Source of the DNA: Pseudomonas sp. Q1-7
GTDB lineage: Bacteria > Pseudomonadota > Gammaproteobacteria > Pseudomonadales > Pseudomonadaceae
DNA length: 64,000 bases
Assembly: GCF_028010285.1 (NCBI RefSeq)
Contig: NZ_CP116304.1
Location: 5,038,501-5,102,500, forward strand
Direction: 5' to 3'
The translations under genes were made by a program, and so were the position numbers. Under the pieces are notes generated by a model. That model made no database searches and was not told the DNA's origin. It worked only from the letters and a program-made list of their open reading frames with translations. Shown one piece after another: positions 27,185 to 35,753 of this stretch. Position 1 is the first letter of the stretch, and each line of letters opens with the position of its first letter.

Positions 27185-27718
27185 CTATTCCGTCCTCGAC
27201 TTGCGCCGCCCGGTGACCATGGACCAGGGCAGGTTCTCGCGCAGGCGCACGCTTTCCACCAGCGCGGCGCCGACGTGCAGGCAGGCCAGGGCGAACAGGC
27301 TGTCGGCCATGAAGACATGGATATCGCGGGGCAGGTCCTCGCCCCAGAAATAGTCAATCTCTTCCATCAGGAAGCCGGTGACGCCCAGGCCGGCCATCAA
27401 CAGCAGCATGAGGATCATCACCAGCCCGCCCAGCGGCGAATGGCCCAGGCGGTGCAGGTGGCCGCCGCCGAGCAGGAGCCTGGCGTGGGCCAGCAGACGG
27501 GTCGGGCGCGGCCAGAAGTCGGCCCAGCGCGCCGGCACGGGCCCGACGAAGCCCCAGGCCACACGCACCAGCACCACCGCCACGGCGTAATAGCCCAGCC
27601 AACGGTGCCAGCCGTCACCCGCCTCGTTGAGGAAGTAATCGCCGATGAAGGCGACCACCAGGGACCAGTGGCCGATCCGCACCACCGGGTCCCAGAGGCG
27701 AACGGTTCCAGCGCTCAT
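27185..27718 (-). CDS. b-type cytochrome (b561/hydrogenase cytochrome b-like)
   Basis: The 177-residue membrane protein has four helices with haem-ligand histidines in RIGHWSLVVAFIGDYF, GDGWHRWLGYYAVAVVLVRV and ALACLHVGAALVES. It matches the cytochrome b/b6-domain group (COG3658-like) that receives electrons from soluble or membrane partners. It is the second gene of a two-gene operon with a small exported PepSY protein 3 bases upstream. Such pairs in proteobacteria often occur with c-type cytochromes, but none is present here. The acceptor is unknown. Confidence 0.82.
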   Translation of the reverse strand: MSAGTVRLWDPVVRIGHWSLVVAFIGDYFLNEAGDGWHRWLGYYAVAVVLVRVAWGFVGPVPARWADFWPRPTRLLAHARLLLGGGHLHRLGHSPLGGLVMILMLLLMAGLGVTGFLMEEIDYFWGEDLPRDIHVFMADSLFALACLHVGAALVESVRLRENLPWSMVTGRRKSRTE

Positions 27719-27721
27719 GGG

Positions 27722-27988
27722 TCAGTCCTCGATTTCCTCCTTGACCACCGCGCCGTCCACCGGGTTGAAGTAGATCTCGACCTTGCGCTTGTCCTTGTCC
27801 CAGCCGTAGATCTCGTAGCAGTTGCCGGCGGTGACCTTGAACTTCTTGATGTCGTAACCCTTGGCCTTGAGGTCTTCCTGGAACTTGCCCTGGTCTTGCC
27901 AGGTGGCCTTGTCGGCCGTGGTGCACTCGGTCCTGGCGAACGTCAGCGGGCTGACCAGGGCCAGGGAAAGGAGCAGGAGTTTGCGCAT
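27722..27988 (-). CDS. small periplasmic PepSY-domain protein
   Basis: This 88-residue exported protein has the signal peptide RKLLLLSLALVSPLTFA followed by one PepSY domain (FQEDLKAKGYDIKKFKVTAG, then CYEIYGWDKDKRKVEIYFNP). The two Cys residues (in RTECTT and NCYEIY) may form a disulfide. PepSY domains bind or modulate partner proteins; here the partner is probably the adjacent b-type cytochrome. The start follows a GGTCACTCCC stretch, a weak ribosome site. Confidence 0.82.
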   Translation of the reverse strand: MRKLLLLSLALVSPLTFARTECTTADKATWQDQGKFQEDLKAKGYDIKKFKVTAGNCYEIYGWDKDKRKVEIYFNPVDGAVVKEEIED

Positions 27989-28108
27989 GGGAGTGACCTC
28001 TGTTTGTACGTTATAGGGCTAAAGGCAATGCAAGGACGTCTCATTCACTGCCGTGACCAAGGAGATTAGGCGAGGCCCCGGTGGCTGTCATTTGTCGAAC
28101 CGCCGGCC

Positions 28109-30649
28109 TCAGCGGTGTTCGACCGCGAACTGTCCGCGCCCCGCGTGCTTGGCCCGGTAGCAGGCTGTATCCGCTTGTTTCAGGAGTTCCGCGGGCTGGG
28201 CATTGGCGCCGTGGATGCAGGCCATGCCGACGCTGGCGCCGACGCTGAGCACCTGTCCTTCCCAGGCCAGCGTCATTCCCTGGATCTGTTCGATCAGCCG
28301 CGCCGCCAGCAGTTCCGCCTGGGGCAACGGGCAGCTACGCAGGATCAGCGCGAACTCGTCGCCCCCCAGCCGCGCCAACTGGTCGCCCGCGCGCACCTGG
28401 GCCTGCATCAGGCGGGCGAGCCGGCGCAGCAGTTCGTCGCCGGCGGCGTGGCCGGCGCTGTCGTTGACCTGCTTGAAGCGGTCCAGGTCGATGAAGCAGA
28501 GCACGCTGTGACCGCCGTTCTGCAGCACGTCGCGGCAGTTTTCGCCGAGGGCATCCTCGAACGCCGGGCGGTTGAGCAGGCCGGTCAGGGCATCGTGAGT
28601 GGCGGCGTAGCGCAGGTGCTTCTGCATCGCCCGCGCCTCGCTGACGTCGGTGAGCACCAGCACGCAGCCGAGCAGCGCACCGTCGCCGCCGCGCATGGGC
28701 GCCGCCTGGCCGCGCAGGGCGATGGTGCCGCCGGCCGGGTGACGCAGCGAGGCCAGGCCCTGGAGGCTGGCGGCACTGCCCTGCTCCAGGCAGTCACGCA
28801 CCGGGTTGGCCACCAGCCGGCCATCCTCGCCTTCCAGCAGCAGTACCTGTTCGATGGGCAGGCCCTGGGCCTCTCCGCTGTTCCAGCCGCTGAGGCGCTC
28901 GGCAACCGGGTTGAGGAAGCTGACCCGGCCTTCCAGGTCGGTGGTGATGACGCCGTCGCCGATGGCGTCGAGGGTCACCTGCAGCCGTTCGCGCTCGTCG
29001 CGCAGGCGTTCGGCCAGTTGGCGCAGTTCACTGACGTCCCAGTTGGTGCCGACCAGGCACTGCGGCTTGCCGTCGGCATCGCGGACCAGCCGCGCGTACC
29101 CCTTGAGCATCCGCTGCTGGCCATCGCCACGGCGGATGCGGAATTCGATGTCCAGCCGCCGGCTGCCCTCCCGCGCGGCCGACATCTCGTGTTCGACGCG
29201 GGCGGCGTCGTCCGGATGCACGCAGGCGCACCAGTCGGCGTAGGACAGCCCGGCGCCCGGGGTACGGCCGTAGAGGCGGCACATGCCGTCGTCCCAGAGC
29301 AGGCGGTCGCTGGCCAGGTCCCATTCCCAGACTCCGACGCCGCTGGCCTCGGTGGCCACCGAGTAGCGCCGCGCCAGTTCCGCTTCACGCGCCTCGGCAC
29401 GCTTGCGGCGGTCGATGTCCTCGATCTGCGAGACGAAATACAGCGGCTCGCCCTTGTGGTCGCGCACCAGGGAAACCGCCAGCAGGCCCCAGATGTCCCG
29501 CCCGTTCTTGTGCAGGTAGCGCTTCTCCAGGCGATAGCTGCGACGCCGCCCGGCCAGGACCTCGCGCACCAGTTCAAGGTCGCCGGCCAGGTCGTCGGGG
29601 TGGGTGAGGTCCTGGAAACTCAGCCGGACCAGTTCGTCTTCGGCGTAGCCGAGCATCTCGCAGAGCGCGTGGTTGACCCGTTGCCAGCGGCCGTCCAGCC
29701 CCACCAGGGCCATGCCGATGGCGGAGTGGTCCATGGCGTCGCGAAAGCGCGTCTCGCTGGCGGTCAGTTCCCGGCGGCGCTTGCGCAACTGCTCCACGGC
29801 CGAGGCCAGCAGCAGGGGCGGTAGCAGCGCCAGCAACAGCGGCAGGTAGATCAGCAGCTCGCGCCAGCCCTTGTCCACATCCGGCGTCTCGAGCAGGCCG
29901 AAGGCGATGATCAGGCCACCGCTCACCGAAACCAGCGCCACCAGCAGCGCGGTGCCGGCGAAGGTCAGGCGCACCGCGGCGATGATCAGCGGCAGCGACA
30001 GGTAAACGAAAGGGAACGGCAACAGCAGCAGGACGATGGGCGTGCCCAGCAGCGTCACGCCGATGTAGAGCAGCAGCTCGCGGCGGCGGCGTTCGCCGAG
30101 GATTTCCCACCAACTGTGCTGACGCAGCCAGACCGCCAGGGGCAGCGCCGAGACGGCGCCGAGCATGGCGCCCTCGACCCAGAGCATCCAGCCACGTTCG
30201 AAGGATTCCAGCCCGTGCCAGGCGAGGATGCTCGCGCCCAGGCTGGCCCCCAGCAGCGGCGGCAGCATGGCACCGAAGGCAATGAACTGGAGGAAGGCAC
30301 CCGGGCTTTCGTTCATCCGCAACGGCGCGCCGCTGACCCGCAGCAGGGCCCCGGCCATGAGGATCTCCAGCAGGTTGGGCGGCAGGAAGCTGGCCGCCAG
30401 GAGCAGGCTGTCGCCGAATAGTAGATTGGCCAGCAGGTCGGCCAGCATCGCCGCCGCCAGCAAGGGCGCCCAGCGCCTCAGCGGCTGGTCCCAGAGCAGC
30501 GCCACGGTGAAGGCATTGGCGTACCAGAGGGTCGCGACGCTGCCAGGCTGGCGCGACAGCCAGACCGCCCCCAGCGCCAGCAGCAGATAGCCGGCGAAGA
30601 CCAGCAGCAGGGTCGGCAGCAACGCCGTGGGTTCGCGGGCAGGGCGCAT
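28109..30649 (-). CDS. MASE1-PAS-PAS-PAS-GGDEF diguanylate cyclase
   Basis: This 846-residue inner-membrane protein makes cyclic di-GMP. The N-terminal MASE1 sensor (about 10-300) has 8 or so helices with GSVATLWYANAFTVALLWDQ and LPPNLLEILMAGALLR. Three PAS domains follow (about 300-415, 425-545 and 555-670), the first with FRDAMDHSAIGMALVGLDGR. The GGDEF domain covers about 680-840 and has an intact GGDEF active site. RxxD (RAGD) lies five residues before it, forming the product-inhibition I-site. There is no EAL domain, so it is a cyclase only. Position gives no hint of its signal. Confidence 0.93.
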   Translation of the reverse strand: MRPAREPTALLPTLLLVFAGYLLLALGAVWLSRQPGSVATLWYANAFTVALLWDQPLRRWAPLLAAAMLADLLANLLFGDSLLLAASFLPPNLLEILMAGALLRVSGAPLRMNESPGAFLQFIAFGAMLPPLLGASLGASILAWHGLESFERGWMLWVEGAMLGAVSALPLAVWLRQHSWWEILGERRRRELLLYIGVTLLGTPIVLLLLPFPFVYLSLPLIIAAVRLTFAGTALLVALVSVSGGLIIAFGLLETPDVDKGWRELLIYLPLLLALLPPLLLASAVEQLRKRRRELTASETRFRDAMDHSAIGMALVGLDGRWQRVNHALCEMLGYAEDELVRLSFQDLTHPDDLAGDLELVREVLAGRRRSYRLEKRYLHKNGRDIWGLLAVSLVRDHKGEPLYFVSQIEDIDRRKRAEAREAELARRYSVATEASGVGVWEWDLASDRLLWDDGMCRLYGRTPGAGLSYADWCACVHPDDAARVEHEMSAAREGSRRLDIEFRIRRGDGQQRMLKGYARLVRDADGKPQCLVGTNWDVSELRQLAERLRDERERLQVTLDAIGDGVITTDLEGRVSFLNPVAERLSGWNSGEAQGLPIEQVLLLEGEDGRLVANPVRDCLEQGSAASLQGLASLRHPAGGTIALRGQAAPMRGGDGALLGCVLVLTDVSEARAMQKHLRYAATHDALTGLLNRPAFEDALGENCRDVLQNGGHSVLCFIDLDRFKQVNDSAGHAAGDELLRRLARLMQAQVRAGDQLARLGGDEFALILRSCPLPQAELLAARLIEQIQGMTLAWEGQVLSVGASVGMACIHGANAQPAELLKQADTACYRAKHAGRGQFAVEHR

Positions 30650-30820
30650 CAGCCGGGTCCCCCACGGCAGAAGCCGGTGACGTTACCGGCAGGATTCGGA
30701 CAGATCGCAGACGATTCAGCCACGGGGTTCTCCACGCGGACCAAGGCTTATCCAGACGATAGCGGAAGCTGGGCGCCGGGCAATTCGACGATCAGACGCC
30801 GACACCGCGCCGCCCGGCAC

Positions 30821-31735
30821 TCAGGTCCAGGGCGCGCCGACGAGCAGCGTGGCGCAGCGGGCCTGGACGAACTCGCGAAGCAGGCGCACCGGCTTGCCGA
30901 GCTGGGCGCGATGGGCACAGATCAGGTTCAGCGGCGTGGCCTGGCCGAGGTACCGCGTCAGGGCCAGTTCCAGGCGCCCGGCGTGGACATCCCCGGCCAC
31001 GTCCAGCCAGGACTTGTAGACCAGTCCCTGACCGGCCAGGGCCCAGCGCCGCACCACGTCGGCGTCGTCGCAGACACGGTTGCCGCTCACCGCAACGATC
31101 TGCTGGCGGCGGCCCTCGCTGAAGCTCCAGCGGTCATGCACACGCCCATTCAGCTGGTAGAGCAGGCAATTGTGCCGGACCAGGTCTTCGGGCTGGGCGG
31201 GCCGGCCATGGCGGGCGAAGTAGTCGGGCGAGGCGCAGAGTACCCGGCGATTGCCGGCGGCGAGCGGCAGCGCCACCAGGCTGGAATCCTCCGGCTCGCC
31301 ATAGCGGATGGCGATGTCCACCGACTGGCGAAACAGGTCGGCGACCCGGTCGCTCAGGTGCAGGCGCAGGCCCAGGCGCGGGTGCTCGCACTGGAACTCG
31401 TCGAGCCAGGGCAGCAGCACGTTGCGGCCGAAGTCGGAGGGCGCCGACAGTTGCAACACGCCGGCAATGTCCTCGCGGCCACCGGCCAGTTGCCGCCGGC
31501 CCTCCGCCAGGCTGTCCAGGGCGCCGCGCGCGTGGACGAGGAACTGCTCGCCCTCCGGCGTCAGGCGCAGGCTGCGGGTGGAGCGGGCGAAGAGGCGGGT
31601 CTCCAGTTGCTGTTCCAAGCGCTTGAGCCCGGCGCTGGCCACGGCGGGCGAGACGTCCAGCTTGCGCGCGGCCGCCGAGAGGCTGCCGTGGTCGGCAGTG
31701 GCGACGAACAGGGCGAGGTCGTCGAGGCGCAACAT
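30821..31735 (-). CDS. LysR-family regulator
   Basis: The 304-residue regulator has the LysR helix-turn-helix at residues 1-60 (LRLDDLALFVATADHGSLSA followed by AARKLDVSPAVASAGLKRLE) and a periplasmic-binding-like effector domain from about 90. The start at 31735 gives the conserved LysR N-terminus; the 29-residue extension to 31822 is rejected. It is divergent from the oxidoreductase gene, the usual arrangement for a LysR regulator and its target. The 100-base gap holds a GAAAG-N7-CTTTC repeat. The inducer is unknown. Confidence 0.9.
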   Translation of the reverse strand: MLRLDDLALFVATADHGSLSAAARKLDVSPAVASAGLKRLEQQLETRLFARSTRSLRLTPEGEQFLVHARGALDSLAEGRRQLAGGREDIAGVLQLSAPSDFGRNVLLPWLDEFQCEHPRLGLRLHLSDRVADLFRQSVDIAIRYGEPEDSSLVALPLAAGNRRVLCASPDYFARHGRPAQPEDLVRHNCLLYQLNGRVHDRWSFSEGRRQQIVAVSGNRVCDDADVVRRWALAGQGLVYKSWLDVAGDVHAGRLELALTRYLGQATPLNLICAHRAQLGKPVRLLREFVQARCATLLVGAPWT

Positions 31736-31750
31736 TTTCAAAACTCCATT

Positions 31751-31767
31751 GAAAGACTGTCGCTTTC
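31751..31767. promoter_or_regulatory. candidate LysR binding site GAAAG-N7-CTTTC
   Basis: This perfect 5-bp inverted repeat with a 7-base spacer lies 16-32 bases upstream of the LysR start and 69-85 bases upstream of the oxidoreductase start. Size and placement fit a LysR box. It is inferred from symmetry only. Confidence 0.4.
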
Positions 31768-31835
31768 TAGCCGATTTTTCTCGTCCACGGAATAACCGAT
31801 CCTGTGGCCCATCAAGCCCCATGCGGAGAATCCCG

Positions 31836-32852
31836 ATGAAAGCCGTCGCCTACTTCCAGAACCTGCCCATCGACAATCCCGAGTCCCTGCAGGACATCGT
31901 CCTGCCCGAACCACAGCCGGGCCCGCGCGACCTGCTGGTGGAAGTCCGCGCCATCTCGGTCAATCCGGTGGACACCAAGGTCCGCCGCAACGCCGCGCCG
32001 GAGGCCGGCCAGCCCAAGGTGCTGGGCTGGGACGTGGCCGGCGTGGTGAAGGCGGTGGGCAGCGACGTCAGCCTGTTCCAGCCGGGCGACCGGGTGTTCT
32101 ACGCCGGCGACCTGACCCGTCCGGGCGGCAACGCCGAGTTCCACCGGGTGGATGAGCGCATCGTCGGCCACATGCCCGAGAGCCTGGACTTCGCCCAGGC
32201 CGCCGCCCTGCCGCTGACCGCCATCACCGCCTGGGAACTGCTGTTCGACCGCCTGCAGATCGCCGAAGGCCAGGCCGACCAGGGCCAGAGCCTGCTGGTG
32301 GTGGGTGCCGCCGGCGGCGTGGGCTCGATCCTCGTGCAACTGGCGCGCCAGCTCACCGGACTGACCGTGATCGGCACCGCCTCACGCCCGGAAACCCAGG
32401 CCTGGGTCCGCGAGCTGGGCGCGCACCATGTGCTGGACCACAGCAAGCCGCTGGCCGAGGAACTGCGCCGGGTCGGCCTCGCCAGCGTGACCCACGTGGC
32501 CAGCCTGACCCAGACCGACCAGCACCTGGAGCAGTTGGTGGAAGCCCTGGCGCCCCAGGGCCGCCTCGGCCTGATCGACGACCCGGCGCAGCTGGACGTG
32601 TCCAAGCTCAAGCGCAAGAGCCTGTCGCTGCACTGGGAGTTCATGTACACCCGCTCGATGTTCCAGACCCCGGACATCCTCGAACAGCACCGGCTGCTGG
32701 AGCGCGTCGGCCAACTGATCGACGCCGGTGTGCTGAAGACCACCCTGGGCGAGCATTTCGGCGTCATCAGCGCCGCCAACCTGCGCCGCGCCCACGCACT
32801 GCTGGAAAGCGGCAAGGCCCGGGGCAAGGTCGTGCTGGAAGGATTCGCCTGA
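31836..32852 (+). CDS. quinone oxidoreductase-like medium-chain dehydrogenase
   Basis: This 338-residue cytosolic NAD(P)H-dependent oxidoreductase belongs to the zinc-binding alcohol dehydrogenase family 1 group (QOR-like). The N-terminal GroES-like domain has VEVRAISVNPVDTKVRRN and KVLGWDVAGVVKAVGSDV. The Rossmann domain carries LLVVGAAGGVGSILVQLARQ near residue 155. Zinc ligands of true alcohol dehydrogenases are absent, as in quinone oxidoreductases. The C-terminus (LRRAHALLESGKARGKVVLE) is standard. It is divergent from a LysR regulator that probably controls it. The natural substrate, probably an enone or quinone, is not known. Confidence 0.87.
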   Translation: MKAVAYFQNLPIDNPESLQDIVLPEPQPGPRDLLVEVRAISVNPVDTKVRRNAAPEAGQPKVLGWDVAGVVKAVGSDVSLFQPGDRVFYAGDLTRPGGNAEFHRVDERIVGHMPESLDFAQAAALPLTAITAWELLFDRLQIAEGQADQGQSLLVVGAAGGVGSILVQLARQLTGLTVIGTASRPETQAWVRELGAHHVLDHSKPLAEELRRVGLASVTHVASLTQTDQHLEQLVEALAPQGRLGLIDDPAQLDVSKLKRKSLSLHWEFMYTRSMFQTPDILEQHRLLERVGQLIDAGVLKTTLGEHFGVISAANLRRAHALLESGKARGKVVLEGFA

Positions 32853-33025
32853 GGGACTGCCGGCCTATCCGCGAGGGGCCGCACGGCGCCTCCCGCGAAC
32901 GGGCCTGACCGGCGAGCGGATGGGCGGGCGAACGGTTCGGTACGGGCGTGCACAGAGGCTAGACTTTCCCTGGTTTCGCCAGCGGCCGGCCGCGCCGCAT
33001 CGCTTCAGCTCAGCCGGTATACAGG

Positions 33026-34039
33026 ATGCGTACCACCCTCGCCCGACCCGCCCTTGGCGCGGGCCTCTACCTGCTGTCCGCCGGCACCTGGCTACTGGTG
33101 TTGGGCGCGGGACTGCTGAGCGCGCTGGGCCTGGTCCTGCTCAGCACCCTGCTGATCTTCCTCCTCGAACGCCGCCACCGCCTGGGCCGCGAGCGCCTGC
33201 GCCTGGGCCTGCGGCGCACCAGCCTGCAACTGGAGCAGGCGCAACGCGACGCCACCCTCGGCAACTGGGAGTATGACCAGGGCTTCGCCTGGAGCCCGGG
33301 GGCCCAGCGCATCCTCGGCTGCGGCGCGCAAGACAGCCTCGAAGGCCTGCTGAACCGCCTCCACCCCGCCGACCGCAACGCGGTGCAGCGCGGCCTGGAC
33401 GCGCTGCTCCTGCAGGGCGCCGCGTTGCTGGTGAACGCACGCCTGAACCTGCCCAGCGACCAGGCGCCGGTGTGGCTGGCCTTGCGCGGCGAGGCCCAGC
33501 CCGATGGCCGCTCGGCCGGCACGGTGCAGGACATCACGGCGCAGAAGCGTGACGAGGAAGCCTTGCGCAACAGCGAGCTGCGCTTTCGGCAACTCTTCGA
33601 GCAGACGCCGCGCATTGCCGTGCAGGGCTACGACCGGCAACGCCGGGTGATCTACTGGAACCGCGCCAGCGAAGAGCTCTACGGCTACACGGTGGACCAG
33701 GCCATGGGCCGCCATCTGGAGGAGCTGATCATCCCGCCAGCCATGCGCGACCAGGTGGTGGCCGATATCAACAACTGGATGATCGGCGGCCCGGCGATTC
33801 CCGCCAGCGAACTGACCCTGCAACGCCGCGATGGCACTCCGGTGACGGTGTTTTCCAGCCACCTGGTGCTGCGCAACCTGCACAACCAGTTGGAGCTGTA
33901 CTGCGTGGACATCGACTTCAGCGCCCTGAAGTCCGCCCGGGACGCCCTGCGGCAAAGCGAGAATCGCTGCCGGGAATTGCAGGAGCGCTTCGAGCGGCGC
34001 GCGGTGGAGGGGCAGTCAGGCCACGGCGGGCCGGTTTAG
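33026..34039 (+). CDS. membrane-anchored PAS protein without an output domain
   Basis: This 337-residue protein has two hydrophobic N-terminal segments (GLYLLSAGTWLLVLGAGLLS and LGLVLLSTLLIFLLE), then a degenerate PAS-like domain (about 75-170, with GNWEYDQGFAWSPGAQRILG) and a clear PAS domain at about 185-305 (FRQLFEQTPRIAVQGYD, WNRASEELYGYTVDQAMGRH). It ends with a short helical tail (ARDALRQSENRCRELQERFE) that looks like the start of a signalling helix. No GGDEF, EAL, kinase or helix-turn-helix domain follows before the stop. It may be a truncated sensor or a free regulatory subunit. No frame downstream restores an output domain. Confidence 0.72.
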   Translation: MRTTLARPALGAGLYLLSAGTWLLVLGAGLLSALGLVLLSTLLIFLLERRHRLGRERLRLGLRRTSLQLEQAQRDATLGNWEYDQGFAWSPGAQRILGCGAQDSLEGLLNRLHPADRNAVQRGLDALLLQGAALLVNARLNLPSDQAPVWLALRGEAQPDGRSAGTVQDITAQKRDEEALRNSELRFRQLFEQTPRIAVQGYDRQRRVIYWNRASEELYGYTVDQAMGRHLEELIIPPAMRDQVVADINNWMIGGPAIPASELTLQRRDGTPVTVFSSHLVLRNLHNQLELYCVDIDFSALKSARDALRQSENRCRELQERFERRAVEGQSGHGGPV

Positions 34040-34144
34040 GACAGGCGGCGGCTACCATCAGTCGCCTGCTTGATCGAGGTCATTTTCTGTCATTTGTGCG
34101 GGACTACACTCATTTTCCCGCCACACGATTGGGAGAGCACCGAA

Positions 34145-34324
34145 GTGAAAATTCTCGTTCGTCCGACGACCACGCCACAGGGCTCCAACTGGCAGGTATG
34201 CCTGGACCAGCACGCGGTGAGCTTTCGCAGCGAGGCGGAAGCGCGCCGCTTCGTCAGCGTCCTCGAGGAGCGCCTGAAAGCGCCCCATATGCTGCCGGAG
34301 ACGTCGCGACGAATCGCGAGTTAG
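34145..34324 (+). CDS. small hypothetical protein (59 residues)
   Basis: I do not recognise this gene. The preferred start is GTG 34145, which has GGGAGAG about 8 bases upstream and begins KILVRPTTTPQGSNWQVCLD. A longer frame to 34070 lacks a ribosome site. The product is a small soluble protein with a beta-strand pair then a helix (SEAEARRFVSVLEERLKAP), a layout like DUF2188-type small proteins. A TACACT element 35 bases upstream could be its -10 box. Confidence 0.6.
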   Translation: MKILVRPTTTPQGSNWQVCLDQHAVSFRSEAEARRFVSVLEERLKAPHMLPETSRRIAS

Positions 34325-34363
34325 CAGGCCGTTGAAAGACGTAGGTCGTGTTCCGACGGACTG

Positions 34364-35554
34364 TCAGCCCAAGAGCGCCTGACCGTTGCGGTCGAGGCGC
34401 CAGGTCAGCAGCGCACAGGTGGCCGCCGCGCCGCCACAGAGGCTGATGACCAGGGCGAGGGGCATGGCGCTGCCGTCGTGCAGCCACCCCACCAGGGCGG
34501 CGGCCCCCGCCGCCACACCGAACTGCAGACTGCCCATCAACGCCGAAGCGCTCCCCGCGTTGCGGCCCTGGCCGGCCATGGCGCAAGCCGAGGCATTGGG
34601 CAGAATGCAGCCCAGGCTGGCAATGCAGCCGAACAGCGGCAGCAACAAGGGCCAGAGCGCCTGGGTGTGCAGGCTGGACACCACCAGCAGGCTCAGCGCA
34701 CAGACCACATAGACCCAGATGATCCGGCGCATCCAGAACGCCGGTCCGCGATGGCGCAGCAACCAGGCGTTGACCTGGGCGACCAGGATGAAACCCGCCG
34801 CGTTGGAGCCGAACAGCCAGCCGTAATGCTCCGCCGGCACGCCATAAAGCTGGATGAAGACGAAGGGCGAGCCGGCGATGTAGGCGAACATGCCGGCGAT
34901 GGCGAAGCCGCCGGTCATGCCATAGACCAGGAACGACCCGTCGCCGAGCAGCCGCCGGTACTGTCCGAGGGCACCCCTCAGGGGCGCGCGCGGGGTCACG
35001 TTGGAGAGGGTCTCCGGCAACCAGGCGGCGACGCCCAGCAGCACCAGGACGCTGAACAGCGTCAATCCCCAGAAGATCGATTGCCAGCCGAACAGCTGCA
35101 GCAGCAGGCCGCCGCCCAGGGGCGCCAGGATCGGCGCCAGCCCCATCACCAGCATCAGTTGCGAGAACGCCTTGGCCGAGGCGACGGGGTCGCACAGATC
35201 ACGCACCACCGCCCGCGACACCACCATGCCGGCGCAACCGCCCAGGGCCTGGACGAAGCGTGCACCGATCAGCCATTCCAGGCTGGGCGCCAGGGCGCAG
35301 GCCACTGACGCCAGGGTGAAGAGGGTCACGCCCGCCAGCAGCGGCGGACGCCGGCCGAAGTGGTCCGCCAGGGGGCCATAGACCAGTTGGCCGATGGCCA
35401 GGCCGATGAAGTAGGACGCCAGGGTCAGCTGCACATGCTCCACATCCGTGGCGAAGGACCTGGCGATGGCCGGGAAGCTGGGCAGGTAGAAGTCGATGGC
35501 CATGGGGCCGAAGGCGCTGAGGGCGCCGAGCAGCAGGAGGATACGGAACGTCAT
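34364..35554 (-). CDS. Bcr/CflA-family multidrug exporter
   Basis: The 396-residue MFS drug:proton antiporter has 12 helices. It opens with MTFRILLLLGALSAFGPMAI then DFYLPSFPAIA, the family hallmark, and contains QLVYGPLADHFGRRPPLLAG (motif A) and the RFVQALGGCAGMVVSRAVVR motif in helices 4-5. Relatives export bicyclomycin, chloramphenicol or sulfonamides; the substrate here cannot be predicted. An alternative ATG at 35572 adds six residues. Neither start has a well-spaced ribosome site, so the choice follows family N-termini. Confidence 0.85.
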   Translation of the reverse strand: MTFRILLLLGALSAFGPMAIDFYLPSFPAIARSFATDVEHVQLTLASYFIGLAIGQLVYGPLADHFGRRPPLLAGVTLFTLASVACALAPSLEWLIGARFVQALGGCAGMVVSRAVVRDLCDPVASAKAFSQLMLVMGLAPILAPLGGGLLLQLFGWQSIFWGLTLFSVLVLLGVAAWLPETLSNVTPRAPLRGALGQYRRLLGDGSFLVYGMTGGFAIAGMFAYIAGSPFVFIQLYGVPAEHYGWLFGSNAAGFILVAQVNAWLLRHRGPAFWMRRIIWVYVVCALSLLVVSSLHTQALWPLLLPLFGCIASLGCILPNASACAMAGQGRNAGSASALMGSLQFGVAAGAAALVGWLHDGSAMPLALVISLCGGAAATCALLTWRLDRNGQALLG

Positions 35555-35637
35555 GGTCGAGGCTGGCGCCATCCCTTGCGAATCAGGCGCCAGATAGTAA
35601 CAGGGGTTGGGACGCTACAGCGGCGGAGCGGCTTTCC

Positions 35638-35736
35638 TGTGGGGGCGAATTCGTTCGCTGATGGGCGCCAGGCGCCCACCGCCGGAGCTACTGGCCGAAC
35701 CTGTCGGTCCGCTTAGCGAGTGAATTCGCTCCCACA
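35638..35736. repeat. inverted Pseudomonas intergenic repeat pair
   Basis: TGTGGGGGCGAATTCGTTCG (35638-) and its near inverse GAGTGAATTCGCTCCCACA (ending 35736) flank a small GGGCGCC-A-GGCGCCC hairpin. The same TGTRGGGGCGAATTCATTCGC type of unit recurs inside the 148-bp tandem array at 45.5-46.2 kb. It lies between two convergently placed ends/starts and could form a large stem. Confidence 0.65.
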
Positions 35737-35753
35737 ATCAATCCTCCTGATTC

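Noticed and set aside
25441-27357. 638-residue frame fusing an upstream segment to the MFS transporter
   Set aside because: The extension passes through intergenic repeats and the cytochrome gene in another frame; the real start with a ribosome site is 26868.
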